From NCBI RefSeq assembly GCF_000176235.1, contig NZ_ACZV01000004.1, forward strand, positions 558,001 to 622,000: a stretch of 64,000 nucleotides of DNA, given 5' to 3'. The DNA comes from Vibrio orientalis CIP 102891 = ATCC 33934. GTDB taxonomy: Bacteria > Pseudomonadota > Gammaproteobacteria > Enterobacterales > Vibrionaceae. The notes under the pieces were generated by a model. The model did no database searches, was not told the DNA's origin, and was given only the letters and a program-made list of their open reading frames with translations. Position numbers and translations under genes: made by a program. Below are positions 27,380 through 36,530 of the stretch, piece by piece (the stretch's first letter is position 1; each line of letters opens with the position of its first letter).

Positions 27380-28837
27380 TTATGCTGTTTCAAGTTCACG
27401 CTGTGTTTCTACAATATTCATACGCTCACCGTAGATAGGGCGTAGTGCTTCCAAAACATTCTCTCTTGTAATCACACCAACAAGCTTTCCATTGTCTAGG
27501 ACTGGCAGTACATGTGGTTTGCTTACTTTCATCGCTTTAGCACGTTCTTCTAAAGATAGAGTCGTAAGTTGCGTCGCAATGCCCATGCTTGTTGTTGGGT
27601 AAAGCTGCTCTTTATCGATACAAAGAAACTCTGCAATATCAACAAGCTTGTCGTTCGCATCAATCGCAACCACGTCACGAGCCATAATGTCGACGACTTT
27701 TTGATCCTTAGCCGGAAGATAGTCTTGGCACCAAAGGTCAACCATAACGTCATGTGCAGAGAAGAACCCAACTAAGCGACCTTCAATATCACAAACTGGC
27801 GCGCTGATTTGGTGATGTTCAAGTAAAGAATCAATAGCAACAGGAGTAAGCATTTCTGCGCGTAGAGTGAGTGGGTTGCTGTTCATTACATGTTTAGCGG
27901 TGATGTTGTTGTTCATGGTGATTTCCTTAGCCGAATTAATCTGAGTTGTATTTGTAATAGTGCGAACATTCGCTGCTTTAAGTTGCGGTCTGCGGTAAAT
28001 TCCCCAGTTGGCAAGACCAACTAATACTGCACCGCCAACAATGTTGCCGAAGGTTACAGGGATTAAGTTCGCAAACAGGAATTGCTTAATATTAAGGTCA
28101 GAGTATTGCGCAGCACTGACGCCAACTTGTTGCCAGAATGAATCAGGCGCGAAGTTTTGAATCACGATGCCAAGTGGCACCATAAACATATTCGCTACGC
28201 AGTGCTCAAAGCCACTGGATACAAACATCGCTACGGGCATAATCGTCATCGCTGCTTTTGTTAGGGCATTCGCACTACTGAATGTCAGCCAAATAGCTAA
28301 ACAAACCAGCAAGTTACACAGCACACCTAAAGCAAATGCTTGCAGTGGCGTGTGATGAAGTTTGTGTTGCGCGATATTGAGCGCATTCAAACCCCATTGG
28401 CCATGATCCATCTGGTATAAACCCGCTGCTGCAACAATAGTGAGTAGCAACATGGCACCGATAAAGTTGCCGATATAAACCTTGCCCCAGATTGATAGCA
28501 TCTTGGTGAAGCTGATCTGTTTGTTTGCCCAAGAGATGCTTGAAAGTACTGAGCTAGTAAATAGTTCACCGCCGCAAATGACGATAAGTATTAAGCCCAT
28601 ACTAAAGGCAAGTCCTCCTGCCAATCGGCTAAGCCCCCAACCTGCGTCGGTACTGCCTGTGGTTACGGTTATATAGAACAAAAATGCTAAGCCGATAAAG
28701 GCACCCGCCATGATCGCCAAGCTCAATGTCATTCCGCTGCTTTTCTTCGCTTTGCTTAATGCGAACTTCTCAGCTTCGGCCATCATTTCCATAGGCGAAA
28801 AGTATTGATTATTCGTTTGAGCCGATGTCATACGCAC
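27380..28837 (-). CDS. Formate/nitrite transporter fused to a CBS-domain pair
   Basis: This 485-residue protein joins an N-terminal FNT channel (about residues 40-285, six helices) to two C-terminal CBS domains (about 315-480). FNT proteins (FocA/NirC) move formate or nitrite across the inner membrane as pentamers. CBS pairs commonly bind adenosyl ligands. Recognisable CBS parts are ITAKHVMNSNPL, GRLVGFFSAHDV, VVDIMARDVVAI and GKLVGVITRENVLEAL. An in-frame ATG at 27916, right at the junction, has AAGGA seven bases upstream. It could let the CBS part be made alone, or mark an old gene boundary. It is divergent from a LysR gene. Context near nap suggests nitrite handling, but formate is equally possible. 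Confidence 0.88.
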   Translation of the reverse strand: MRMTSAQTNNQYFSPMEMMAEAEKFALSKAKKSSGMTLSLAIMAGAFIGLAFLFYITVTTGSTDAGWGLSRLAGGLAFSMGLILIVICGGELFTSSVLSSISWANKQISFTKMLSIWGKVYIGNFIGAMLLLTIVAAAGLYQMDHGQWGLNALNIAQHKLHHTPLQAFALGVLCNLLVCLAIWLTFSSANALTKAAMTIMPVAMFVSSGFEHCVANMFMVPLGIVIQNFAPDSFWQQVGVSAAQYSDLNIKQFLFANLIPVTFGNIVGGAVLVGLANWGIYRRPQLKAANVRTITNTTQINSAKEITMNNNITAKHVMNSNPLTLRAEMLTPVAIDSLLEHHQISAPVCDIEGRLVGFFSAHDVMVDLWCQDYLPAKDQKVVDIMARDVVAIDANDKLVDIAEFLCIDKEQLYPTTSMGIATQLTTLSLEERAKAMKVSKPHVLPVLDNGKLVGVITRENVLEALRPIYGERMNIVETQRELETA

Positions 28838-29082
28838 TCCCGAATGTGAACGTCATAAGTAATCTCCTTAAAAGTACAGTTACGTTTCGTGACTGCCCAT
28901 TCAGAATATGTATCGAAGAGATAGAGGTAAAATTGATAATTTTTAAAATCCTTATCAAAAATATTGATATAGGGATGGGAGTAGGTAGAATGAAACGGCT
29001 TGCGTATCATTGATGATAGATATGTAACTAGTAGAGTTTTTAATGGTGTAAAACTCATGCAATACATAAGGATAGGAGTCCT

Positions 29083-29988
29083 ATGCGATACTCATTAAAA
29101 CAGCTGACCGTGTTTGATGCTGTTGCCGATACCGGAAGTGTCAGCATTGCTGCCGATAAGTTAGCTTTAACTCAATCAGCGACAAGTATGTCGTTAGCGC
29201 AATTAGAAAAGATGCTGGGGCGACCTTTATTCGAACGCCAAGGCAAGCAGATGGCGTTAACGCATTGGGGGATGTGGCTAAGACCGAAAGCGAAACGCTT
29301 ATTGCAAGACGCCCAGCAGATAGAGATGGGCTTTTACGAGCAGCACTTGCTCAGTGGACACCTTAAACTAGGTGCCAGTCAGACTCCTGCGGAACACCTT
29401 GTTCCAGACCTTATCAGTATTATTGATAACTCATTTCCCGAAATGCGAATTTCACTGAAGGTAAAAAGTACCGACAGTGTGATTGAAGGCGTATTAGATT
29501 ATAAATATGACCTCGGAATCATTGAAGGACGCTGTGATGACAACCGCCTCCATCAAGAGGTGTGGTGTAGAGACCATTTAACCGTCGTTGCAGCTGCCCA
29601 TCATCCGTTTGCCAAGCAAGAGAAGGTCGGCTTAGCGCAACTTGAACAAGCGAAATGGGTATTGCGCGAGCACGGTAGTGGTACACGGATGATATTTGAC
29701 AGCTCAATCAATCACTTCATCGAAGATCTCGACGTGTGGCGTGAATACGAACACGTGCCAGTACTTCGCAGTATGGTTGAACACGGGCAATACATCACTT
29801 GTCTACCGTACCTTGACGTTGAACGCTTTATTGAAAGTGGTCATTTGGTTGCGTTAAATGTGCCTGAATTGAAAATGGAAAGAACGCTCTCTTTCATCTG
29901 GCGTGCCGATATGGTTGAAAACCCGCTTGTTGAATGTATTAAACGGGAAGGGGCTCGAATGATGAAGGGCAAGCCATCAGTGCTCTGA
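29083..29988 (+). CDS. LysR family transcriptional regulator
   Basis: This 301-residue regulator has an N-terminal winged HTH (MRYSLKQLTVFDAVADTGSVSIAADKLALTQSATSMSLAQLEKMLGRPLF) and a type 2 periplasmic-binding-like effector domain. GGAG precedes the ATG by five bases. It is divergent from the FNT-CBS gene with 245 bases between, the usual arrangement for a LysR protein controlling its neighbour. The effector is unknown. Confidence 0.88.
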   Translation: MRYSLKQLTVFDAVADTGSVSIAADKLALTQSATSMSLAQLEKMLGRPLFERQGKQMALTHWGMWLRPKAKRLLQDAQQIEMGFYEQHLLSGHLKLGASQTPAEHLVPDLISIIDNSFPEMRISLKVKSTDSVIEGVLDYKYDLGIIEGRCDDNRLHQEVWCRDHLTVVAAAHHPFAKQEKVGLAQLEQAKWVLREHGSGTRMIFDSSINHFIEDLDVWREYEHVPVLRSMVEHGQYITCLPYLDVERFIESGHLVALNVPELKMERTLSFIWRADMVENPLVECIKREGARMMKGKPSVL

Positions 29989-30166
29989 TTGGTAATTTTG
30001 TTATTACCCATTTCTGTTGAAATATCGATTGCATCACATGTTTTGTGAAATGAATGATTAAATATGAATTCAAAGTGTGATCAATGACGTGTGATTGCGA
30101 GTGGAGTTTCTCTAAGATGCCTACTTGTACTTTTGATGTGTGAAACCACACACTGAGCGAGGCGTA

Positions 30167-30649
30167 ATGAGCACTTTATTCGCAATCTCCCTGACTACTG
30201 GCATCTTATCTGGGCTTTGGGGCTGGATAGCTGTGACACTTGGACTACTATCATGGGCTGGGTTCCTTGGCTGCACGAGCTACTTTGCATCACCGAACGA
30301 TGGGTTTAAAGGCCTATCAGTAAGTTTGATAACCAATATGAGCGGCGTTTTCTGGGCGATGGTGATTATTCATGGTTCGCAATTCGTTTCGCTTGAGATC
30401 CTAGGTTATGTCATTACCGCTGTTGTTGCTTTCTTTATGTGTATTCAGGCAAAGCAGTCGTGGCTCGCTTACATACCAGGTACGTTTATCGGTTCTTGCG
30501 CTACGTTTGCGGCTGATGGTAACTGGAAGCTTGTTGTTCCTTCTCTGATTTTAGGTGGTATTTTTGGTTACCTAATGAAGAGCAGTGGACTGTGGTTATA
30601 TCAAAAGTCAAAGCAATCTCAGGTTAATGCGAGTCTACAGGCGCGTTAG
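30167..30649 (+). CDS. DUF1097 membrane protein (YcdZ-like)
   Basis: This 160-residue hydrophobic protein has about five membrane segments. The start is taken at ATG 30167, preceded by GAGG; an upstream frame to 30140 has no ribosome site. The ITTGILSGLWGWIAV-like opening, the SWAGFLGCTSYFASP loop and the C-terminal FAADGNWKLVVPSLILGGIFGYLMK segment match the DUF1097/YcdZ family. Function is unknown; relatives are inner-membrane proteins. It is monocistronic. Confidence 0.8.
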   Translation: MSTLFAISLTTGILSGLWGWIAVTLGLLSWAGFLGCTSYFASPNDGFKGLSVSLITNMSGVFWAMVIIHGSQFVSLEILGYVITAVVAFFMCIQAKQSWLAYIPGTFIGSCATFAADGNWKLVVPSLILGGIFGYLMKSSGLWLYQKSKQSQVNASLQAR

Positions 30650-30730
30650 TAACCTTTGATAAGTCTCAGCTGTTTTGAAAAGGGCAGTTTGGACTACCCC
30701 CGATTGATTTGTATCACCGATTTTTGATAC

Positions 30731-30762
30731 GCGGCATCGATAAATTCGATGCCGCTTTTTTT
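30731..30762. terminator. Rho-independent terminator, probably bidirectional
   Basis: GCGGCATCGA and TCGATGCCGC surround loop TAAAT, followed by a seven-T run. It lies between the convergent DUF1097 and ybjD genes, overlapping the ybjD stop by two bases. Confidence 0.88.
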
Positions 30763-32392
30763 ATGTGTTGCCGTTGGCCATAGTCACGACCCGTTTCAGT
30801 GTCCAGCGTAACAATATCGGAATACCTTCGACTCCTTGATTCTCACAGTGGGAAACAATCGCTAATGCTAAGTCGGGTTTCGCAAACTTTTTAAGAACTC
30901 GAGTCACCACCTTTTTAGCTGGAATAGGATGATCGAGTGGGATCTTCAGCATGTTCTTAAAAAATTCCTCAAAACCGTTGTTATATAGGTAGTGTTCAAT
31001 GTCCCGATCAGGAAGCTCGGTCAAGCGATGCCTTTCTTGATCATTGCCCAGTTGCGCTTTTACTGCCGCGGCATATTTCTTACCTGCTGCATCACCATCA
31101 GTAACTACGTGCCAATCGATACCAAAAGCTTTTGCTACTTTTATTAACGACTTAAGTCCAGACTGCGCGAACTCAATGATTTGAACACCCTCGGCGGCAA
31201 GGTTATAGCCGCACTGGTTAGCAAGCTCATTAAACAGCCAAACTTCAGTTTCACCTTCAACCAACAGCCAGCATCGAGCGAACAACGCACCCGAGCGATG
31301 AAATCGTATATGAAAGCCAATACGACGAAATTCATCTAGGCCTAACCCTTGGTCTGATAAGTAAGTGGTGATAGTGCGATCAGACTGCCTGACTAAGCGA
31401 CGAATGCTATGCAGTGGAACTTGCCCTAATAGATCGCCACTGTTGGTGGTGAGAATCTTCTGCATAGGTAATAGTTGCAATAGACCCCATGCGCGAGCAA
31501 GGTGAGTAGGGTGTAAACGTCCTTCAGGATCTTCAATGATCAACAGCGGCCGGGCACATCGTCTTAATGTTGTTGGACCTTTGGCCTGTAAATAAGCATT
31601 AAGTAATCCCATAAAGAGTAGCCGTGTCTGCTTATCTTTGGTTTCTTCAACCACCTCAGAGATACTCTTACTACCCGGTGAGGCGTTGAAAAAAATACCA
31701 TCACGTTGTTTACGAAGGTTAGTCCGAACATTGGGCTTGAAAGAGAAATAGTGCTCTACCAGTGCATTCATCGAGCTTAGGCTACTTCTCATTTCGCCTT
31801 TGTTGACATGCCCCGGAATCGCCATTAAGCGTCGGCAGGTGTTATCAATTCGCTTCTCAACTCTGGCATTAACATCTTTAGTATTATTAATGGGCCGTTC
31901 AAAGCGACGCGAGTCTTTCAAACGAATAACGGGGTGTAGGGACATTAACTCTTGAGCAAGTTTTTCTGAGTGGTGAAGAGGTAAAGGCGTGCCTTGAAAA
32001 TCAAGAAATGAATAGCGAGTGACGATATCATAGCCATCTCTTGATGCGCTTAATCGATAAATAATGCGATTTGTGCCATTGCTGTCTTGCACCCAGATCG
32101 GTTTTATTTTTCTATATCGACCCGAGTGGATCTCGTTTTTATCTGTTGAAACAAGGCTTAATACGATTTGCAGGTGTTGAGTTTGCGGGTGTGACACAGA
32201 ATAGTCGACGTGAAAATCCGCCATTTCGAAATTGTAAGGCTCACCTTCCGGTGGGAGCGCGACAGAAAGCGCATCCAATAGTGATGATTTGCCCCAAGTA
32301 TTTTCCCCGATCAGAGTGGTCAGTTCATCAAAGGCAATAGATAGACGTTTGATTCCGCGAAAACCAGAAATTTCGATTCGCTCAAGCTTCAT
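30761..32392 (-). CDS. ybjD: YbjD-type ATP-dependent endonuclease-like protein (DUF2813, OLD-like)
   Basis: This 543-residue protein has an N-terminal ABC/SMC-like ATPase half and a C-terminal TOPRIM half. Walker A reads GENTWGKSS at about residues 29-37, the tryptophan being typical of YbjD. The LLIIEDPEGRLHP block supplies Walker B and the D-loop. The TOPRIM glutamate occurs in CWLLVEGETEVW, and its acidic pair in VTDGDAAGKKYA. Length and layout match E. coli YbjD (about 552). OLD-family relatives are DNA nucleases, some with defence roles, but YbjD itself is a conserved core gene of undetermined function. Confidence 0.88.
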   Translation of the reverse strand: MKLERIEISGFRGIKRLSIAFDELTTLIGENTWGKSSLLDALSVALPPEGEPYNFEMADFHVDYSVSHPQTQHLQIVLSLVSTDKNEIHSGRYRKIKPIWVQDSNGTNRIIYRLSASRDGYDIVTRYSFLDFQGTPLPLHHSEKLAQELMSLHPVIRLKDSRRFERPINNTKDVNARVEKRIDNTCRRLMAIPGHVNKGEMRSSLSSMNALVEHYFSFKPNVRTNLRKQRDGIFFNASPGSKSISEVVEETKDKQTRLLFMGLLNAYLQAKGPTTLRRCARPLLIIEDPEGRLHPTHLARAWGLLQLLPMQKILTTNSGDLLGQVPLHSIRRLVRQSDRTITTYLSDQGLGLDEFRRIGFHIRFHRSGALFARCWLLVEGETEVWLFNELANQCGYNLAAEGVQIIEFAQSGLKSLIKVAKAFGIDWHVVTDGDAAGKKYAAAVKAQLGNDQERHRLTELPDRDIEHYLYNNGFEEFFKNMLKIPLDHPIPAKKVVTRVLKKFAKPDLALAIVSHCENQGVEGIPILLRWTLKRVVTMANGNT

Positions 32393-32621
32393 TGAATCAC
32401 TCCATTACGCTGCTTCTATATTAAGCATAATAGAATTTTCCTGTTATAGCAGACATTTAGCTCACAAACTCGTATTAAGTGTGAATTGTATTTCGACTGC
32501 AACTGAGTGATTTCGCTCATAGATATCGATGTATATGAAACGCCATGTTTAATATAAGTGTGAAATATAATGAATCTGTCACATTGGTTGCGGTAGGATG
32601 TGGGTGAAAAGAGAGATGAAT

Positions 32622-34373
32622 ATGACAGATAAAAATAACAAAACGACAAAGCTAAGAATAGCGCACATTAATGACACACACTCATACTTCGAACCAACGT
32701 CACTGCAACTTACCATTGAGGTAAACGGAGAAAAACTCTCTCCCTTTGTCAGCGCCGGTGGTTTTGCACGTATAGCGACACGGGTCGGTCAACTGCGTGA
32801 AGAGGCGCAAGCACAAAACAAAGAACTGCTATTTTTGCATGCTGGCGATTGCTTTCAAGGCACGCTCTATTTTTCCCTATTTAAGGGAGAAGCCAACGCC
32901 ACCCTGCTCAATAGCCTCAAGATTGATGCAATGGCACTAGGAAATCATGAACTCGATATGGGTAATGAACCTGTTGCACAGTTTGCTCAACAAATCGAAT
33001 TTCCATTACTTGCGGGTAATTGGGACCTTTCAAACGAACTAAAATCCAAATCGATTCGCCTTGATGATAACCCGCGTGTTATTGCCTACAACAGTACAAC
33101 CAAAGCAGCAAACTGGATTGAGAAATCAGTTGATGGCGATAGGGTCGCGATATTCTCTTTAGCGCTCGATAAGATGGCTGATATCTCCAACCCTGATATT
33201 GATACGCCATTTATCAACGCAATTGAAACAGCGACGCACACCGTGGAGCAAATACGCGCAACGGGCATTAATAAGATTATTCTGTTAAGCCACATGGGGT
33301 ATGACGCAGACTTAGACCTAGCGAACCACGTTGAGGGTATCAGCGTTATTGTCGGTGGACACAGTCATAGGTTACAGGGTGACTTTAGTAGTTTAGGGTT
33401 AGTCAAAGATGATGATTACGGCGTAAAGGTCCACCAAACCTATGTTGTACAGGCAGGCTATCACGCTTTGAGTCTTGGCCACTGCGATATTGAATTTAAT
33501 CGTGATGGCTCTGTGGCTACGTTCAATGGCAAAAACGAATTGCTATTAGGGCGACGTCTGTTTATCGACGCTAGCATGAGCCAAACACACAGCGAAACGC
33601 CATACCAACTGGCAAGAAACTTTATTGATAACCATCCGAATGTGGTGGTATGTAAAAAAGACCGCGCTCTACAATCGATACTTGAAGAAAAATATATCTC
33701 GCGCGTACGAACTCTACAAAAAGAGATCATCGCCACTGCGAACCAAAAACTGCGTCATGTTCGCGTTCCAGACCAACAAGGGCCTAGCCAACTCGCGCCA
33801 TTGGTCGCAGAATCTTTTACCTATAAAATGACTCAGTTGGGGCATCAGGTAGATTTTGCCATCCATAATGCTGGTGGCGTTAGGAACTCACTTAATGCCG
33901 GTGATGTTTCGGTGGCAGACGTTGCCGGAAAACTGCTGCCATTTGCCGTTCCAATCGGCGTGTATAAGATCAAGGGAGAGTTCTTGCCTCTTATCATCGA
34001 AGGCGCGATTAATAATGCTCTAAACAATGGCGTAGATGGTACCGGGGACGGCTCTTACCCATACACAAATAACCTTCGTTTTAAGTATGTCTACGAAGCC
34101 AAAGCAGGTAATAGAGTACAAGAGATGGAAATTCGTGATGCACTTGGTGTTTGGCAACCTGTTGAATCAAATAAAATTTATACAGGGACATCGTCGGCTT
34201 ATACCATGAAGGGCAAAGAAGGCTATGAAGCGATTCTAAACATGCAAGGGGAAGGGTTAATCACAACTGTTTCCATGGCTGATTGTTTTATTGAGTTACT
34301 TAGTAAAATGCCAGGTGTGCTTAACCGCGACCAACGCAGTGAACAAAAAAGACAATGGCATAAAGGTTGCTAA
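32622..34373 (+). CDS. 5'-nucleotidase / metallophosphatase family protein (UshA-like)
   Basis: This 583-residue two-domain enzyme has an N-terminal calcineurin-like phosphoesterase and a C-terminal 5'-nucleotidase domain. Metal ligands are visible as AHINDTH, HAGDCFQG, ALGNHELDMG, LLSHMG and VGGHSH. The C-terminal substrate domain contains GGVRNSLNAGDVS. No signal peptide was found with either start (32598, 32616 or 32622), unlike periplasmic UshA, so it may be cytosolic or exported in another way. I prefer ATG 32622 because AGAG lies at a suitable distance. The substrate is unproven: nucleotides or related phosphoesters. Confidence 0.85.
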   Translation: MTDKNNKTTKLRIAHINDTHSYFEPTSLQLTIEVNGEKLSPFVSAGGFARIATRVGQLREEAQAQNKELLFLHAGDCFQGTLYFSLFKGEANATLLNSLKIDAMALGNHELDMGNEPVAQFAQQIEFPLLAGNWDLSNELKSKSIRLDDNPRVIAYNSTTKAANWIEKSVDGDRVAIFSLALDKMADISNPDIDTPFINAIETATHTVEQIRATGINKIILLSHMGYDADLDLANHVEGISVIVGGHSHRLQGDFSSLGLVKDDDYGVKVHQTYVVQAGYHALSLGHCDIEFNRDGSVATFNGKNELLLGRRLFIDASMSQTHSETPYQLARNFIDNHPNVVVCKKDRALQSILEEKYISRVRTLQKEIIATANQKLRHVRVPDQQGPSQLAPLVAESFTYKMTQLGHQVDFAIHNAGGVRNSLNAGDVSVADVAGKLLPFAVPIGVYKIKGEFLPLIIEGAINNALNNGVDGTGDGSYPYTNNLRFKYVYEAKAGNRVQEMEIRDALGVWQPVESNKIYTGTSSAYTMKGKEGYEAILNMQGEGLITTVSMADCFIELLSKMPGVLNRDQRSEQKRQWHKGC

Positions 34374-34420
34374 ATAATCTCTGGGTTCATGCTATGTATG
34401 AATAATACTCAGGGGGTATT

Positions 34421-34516
34421 ATGTGGAGTCGAGATTGGATTGATGTAGCCGTCGTCATTAGTTGGATTAGCGTATGGTCTGCACTTGTCTACTTTGTTCC
34501 TATTGGTGGTGTATAG
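34421..34516 (+). CDS. Candidate 31-residue membrane miniprotein
   Basis: ATG 34421 follows AGGGGG at a four-base spacing, an unusually strong ribosome site for an otherwise empty interval. The ORF encodes MWSRDWIDVAVVISWISV and then WSALVYFVPIGGV (31 residues), essentially one aromatic-rich transmembrane helix with a short polar N-terminus. A terminator follows 30 bases after the stop. No family is recognised. Evidence is limited to the ribosome site, hydrophobicity and terminator. Confidence 0.5.
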   Translation: MWSRDWIDVAVVISWISVWSALVYFVPIGGV

Positions 34517-34546
34517 CGTTAAAACAACCAAACCAATAGCATCGCT

Positions 34547-34577
34547 AAAAAAGGAGTAATTTTTTGCTCCTTTTTTG
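34547..34577 (+). terminator. Rho-independent terminator
   Basis: AAAAAAGGAG and CTCCTTTTTT form a perfect 10-base stem with a 10-base loop. It separates the miniprotein/5'-nucleotidase unit from the riboswitch-led terC unit. Confidence 0.82.
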
Positions 34578-34619
34578 ATTTTCTTATAGACGAATGGCAT
34601 TTTCAGGCATAAAATCCGC

Positions 34620-34843
34620 CTTGTTTGGGGAGTAGTCGCCTCTGGTTTACTTATCGTCATCTCGTTAGACGTCGTTCTATCCGGTAAGTATAAGTATGTA
34701 CACTGAATCGCTCAGTTGTACGTATTTCGACGAGACCAACGTAATCAAATGTTACTTAGCTAAAACGCTAGGTAATGAGTTTGTTTGCGGTAGGGATCGT
34801 CACACATCTTAAGTTCCTCGATCCCTCCGCCTTTGGAGGATAC
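34620..34843 (+). promoter_or_regulatory. yybP-ykoY (manganese) riboswitch and expression platform
   Basis: The aptamer signature GGGGAGTAG lies at 34627-34635 and the closing GAGACC at 34732-34737, about 100 bases apart, as in yybP-ykoY riboswitches, which sense Mn2+ (and in E. coli alx also respond to alkaline pH). Downstream, GGGATCG (34793-34799) can pair with CGATCCC (34819-34825). The same C-run can instead pair CCTCC (34824-34828) with the ribosome site GGAGG (34835-34839), five bases before the terC ATG. This gives two mutually exclusive hairpins, consistent with translational control. Confidence 0.88.
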
Positions 34844-35803
34844 ATGACCCCAATTACTTACTTCAGTTTCGGTTTATTGACGCTTACGCTGGTTGCTTTG
34901 GACATTTGGCAAACTCGTGGTGGGCAGATAACGATCAAAAAAGCCGCGGTATGGAGTCTATTTTGGTTCGCGCTCGCGTTCTTATTTGCCGCTACTATTT
35001 ACCTATTCTGGGATGTATACGCTCCTGGGAGCGAATATACAGCAGAAAAAGCAACATTGTCGTTTATTACTGGTTATCTGCTTGAGAAATCCCTCAGCGT
35101 AGACAACCTGTTCGTGTTTGCGATTATTTTCCATCAATATGCAGTGCCTGAGCATTTACGCCCAAGAGCGTTGCTATGGGGTGTGATTGGTGCACTCATA
35201 CTTCGTGCGATTATGATTGCCGTTGGCGCTCAGCTCCTTGCTCAATACCATTGGATTCTATACATATTCGCTTCGTTCCTGATTTGGACGGGTATTCAAT
35301 TAGCGCGAGATAAAGGCGAAGACGAGATTAATCCATTGCCTGAACGTATCATTCGCAAATTCGTTCCGGTTTCCGAGAGCTATGCGGGTAATGCGTTGAC
35401 GATCGTAGAAAAGGGTAAGCGAATCGCGACGCCAATGTTCATCGTAATTGCTGTGATCGCGTTTATGGACGTGATGTTTGCTCTAGACTCTATTCCTGCG
35501 ATCTTTGCGGTAACAAGAGAGCCGTTCTTAGTCCTAGCTGCAAACGTATTTGCGTTACTAGGTCTACGTTCACTGTACTTTGTACTACAAGGGATGATGG
35601 ATAAGTTTATCTACCTCAAACCTGCGCTTTCTTTCATCATGGTATTTATCGGTATCAAGATGATGCTAGTGGGTTCTGCTTGGGAAATCCCAACAGCATT
35701 ATCATTACTTGTGCTATTGGCAACGATGACAGTGGCGGTAATCGCTTCAATCATTAAGCAAAGAAATAGTTTGTCAGAAACCACAGTAACTGCTGATAAA
35801 TAA
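34844..35803 (+). CDS. TerC family membrane protein (Alx/MntP-associated manganese exporter type)
   Basis: This 319-residue inner-membrane protein has about nine helices. TerC hallmarks are the EKSLSVDNLFVFAIIF motif, with its membrane-embedded acidic Asp, and the repeated AVIAFMDVMFALDSIPAIFAVT motif. A longer frame begins at 34775, but that would translate the riboswitch expression platform. The ATG at 34844 is preceded by GGAGG and gives a length close to E. coli Alx (about 321). Alx-type proteins are implicated in Mn2+ export, consistent with the riboswitch upstream. Not adjacent to tellurite genes. Confidence 0.92.
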   Translation: MTPITYFSFGLLTLTLVALDIWQTRGGQITIKKAAVWSLFWFALAFLFAATIYLFWDVYAPGSEYTAEKATLSFITGYLLEKSLSVDNLFVFAIIFHQYAVPEHLRPRALLWGVIGALILRAIMIAVGAQLLAQYHWILYIFASFLIWTGIQLARDKGEDEINPLPERIIRKFVPVSESYAGNALTIVEKGKRIATPMFIVIAVIAFMDVMFALDSIPAIFAVTREPFLVLAANVFALLGLRSLYFVLQGMMDKFIYLKPALSFIMVFIGIKMMLVGSAWEIPTALSLLVLLATMTVAVIASIIKQRNSLSETTVTADK

Positions 35804-35826
35804 ACTAATTAACTTGCGATTGACCT

Positions 35827-35875
35827 CCTGCTTTAGATGGTTCAGATGTGTAAAATATTTGTGATCTAAAGCAGG
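35827..35875. repeat. Inverted repeat after terC
   Basis: CCTGCTTTAGAT (35827-35838) and ATCTAAAGCAGG (35864-35875) are perfect 12-base arms with a 25-base loop, 24 bases after the terC stop. There is no T-run, so it is a 3' structure or a protein site rather than a classic terminator. Confidence 0.5.
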
Positions 35876-36090
35876 TGTAATAACTGCGCATAAAATAAAA
35901 ATGCATTTTGGGTGGTTAACAATGCGCTATTTCGATTCTTGTTTGCATAAACGGAAAAGTGCGGTGTTAACGCTTTGTTTCATTAGAAAAAGTAATTTGA
36001 ATTACCAAAAATAGTCATTTTTTGAACCTATAAATATTGCCTATTATTGCCTCAACAAAACGAATTACACCAGTTTATAGAGAGGCAATC

Positions 36091-36285
36091 ATGGCAGCAC
36101 AAGCAATGCAAATGGGTACTATCGACGCACCTATCTCTATGGATAAAAAAACCTACGCGGTTTCTTTCAAAGGATTGATTGCTCATTTACTAGATATTCT
36201 ATTCACAGACAACAGCGAACCACGCGCGTACTACGCAAATGATTTGTCTGGTCACATGCAGAAAGATATCGGCCTATATCGTTAA
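36091..36285 (+). CDS. Small DUF1127-like protein, 64 residues
   Basis: ATG 36091 has AGAGG nine bases upstream; an in-frame extension to 36037 lacks one. The 64-residue product ends DLSGHMQKDIGLYR, which resembles the end of DUF1127 proteins (a basic, arginine-rich end with the consensus -KDIGL-R). The middle segment SFKGLIAHLLDILFTD is amphipathic. It is a solo gene with its own terminator. DUF1127 proteins in other bacteria affect RNA or phosphate/carbon stress responses; nothing more can be inferred here. Confidence 0.65.
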   Translation: MAAQAMQMGTIDAPISMDKKTYAVSFKGLIAHLLDILFTDNSEPRAYYANDLSGHMQKDIGLYR

Positions 36286-36305
36286 TTCGAACGAGCAGAT
36301 TTAAA

Positions 36306-36337
36306 AACGTCAGCTAGAAATAGCTGGCGTTTTTTTA
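36306..36337 (+). terminator. Rho-independent terminator
   Basis: AACGTCAGCTA and TAGCTGGCGTT (one G-T pair) with loop GAAA, followed by a seven-T run. Confidence 0.9.
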
Positions 36338-36530
36338 TGCTGGTAGGAAATGAAATAGGGCGTTGTTGAGCACGTGATCACGATGGCAATCTAATCGCTG
36401 ACAGGCGCAAGATCATGTTTCTCATAATTGAGGCACTTTGTTGTAATCCTACAGTTCGCCATCGCTCTACTGCTACAAAGTGTTGCTTGTCTCACCCTAT
36501 GTGGCAAAACAGTGTAATGTTCCGATCTAA

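Noticed and set aside
30761..32392. Anti-phage OLD/Gabija-type defence gene
   Set aside because: The sequence and neighbourhood fit the housekeeping YbjD family; no GajB-like helicase partner is present.
34775..34843. N-terminal extension of TerC
   Set aside because: The extension codes through the riboswitch expression platform; GGAGG at 34835 defines the ATG at 34844.
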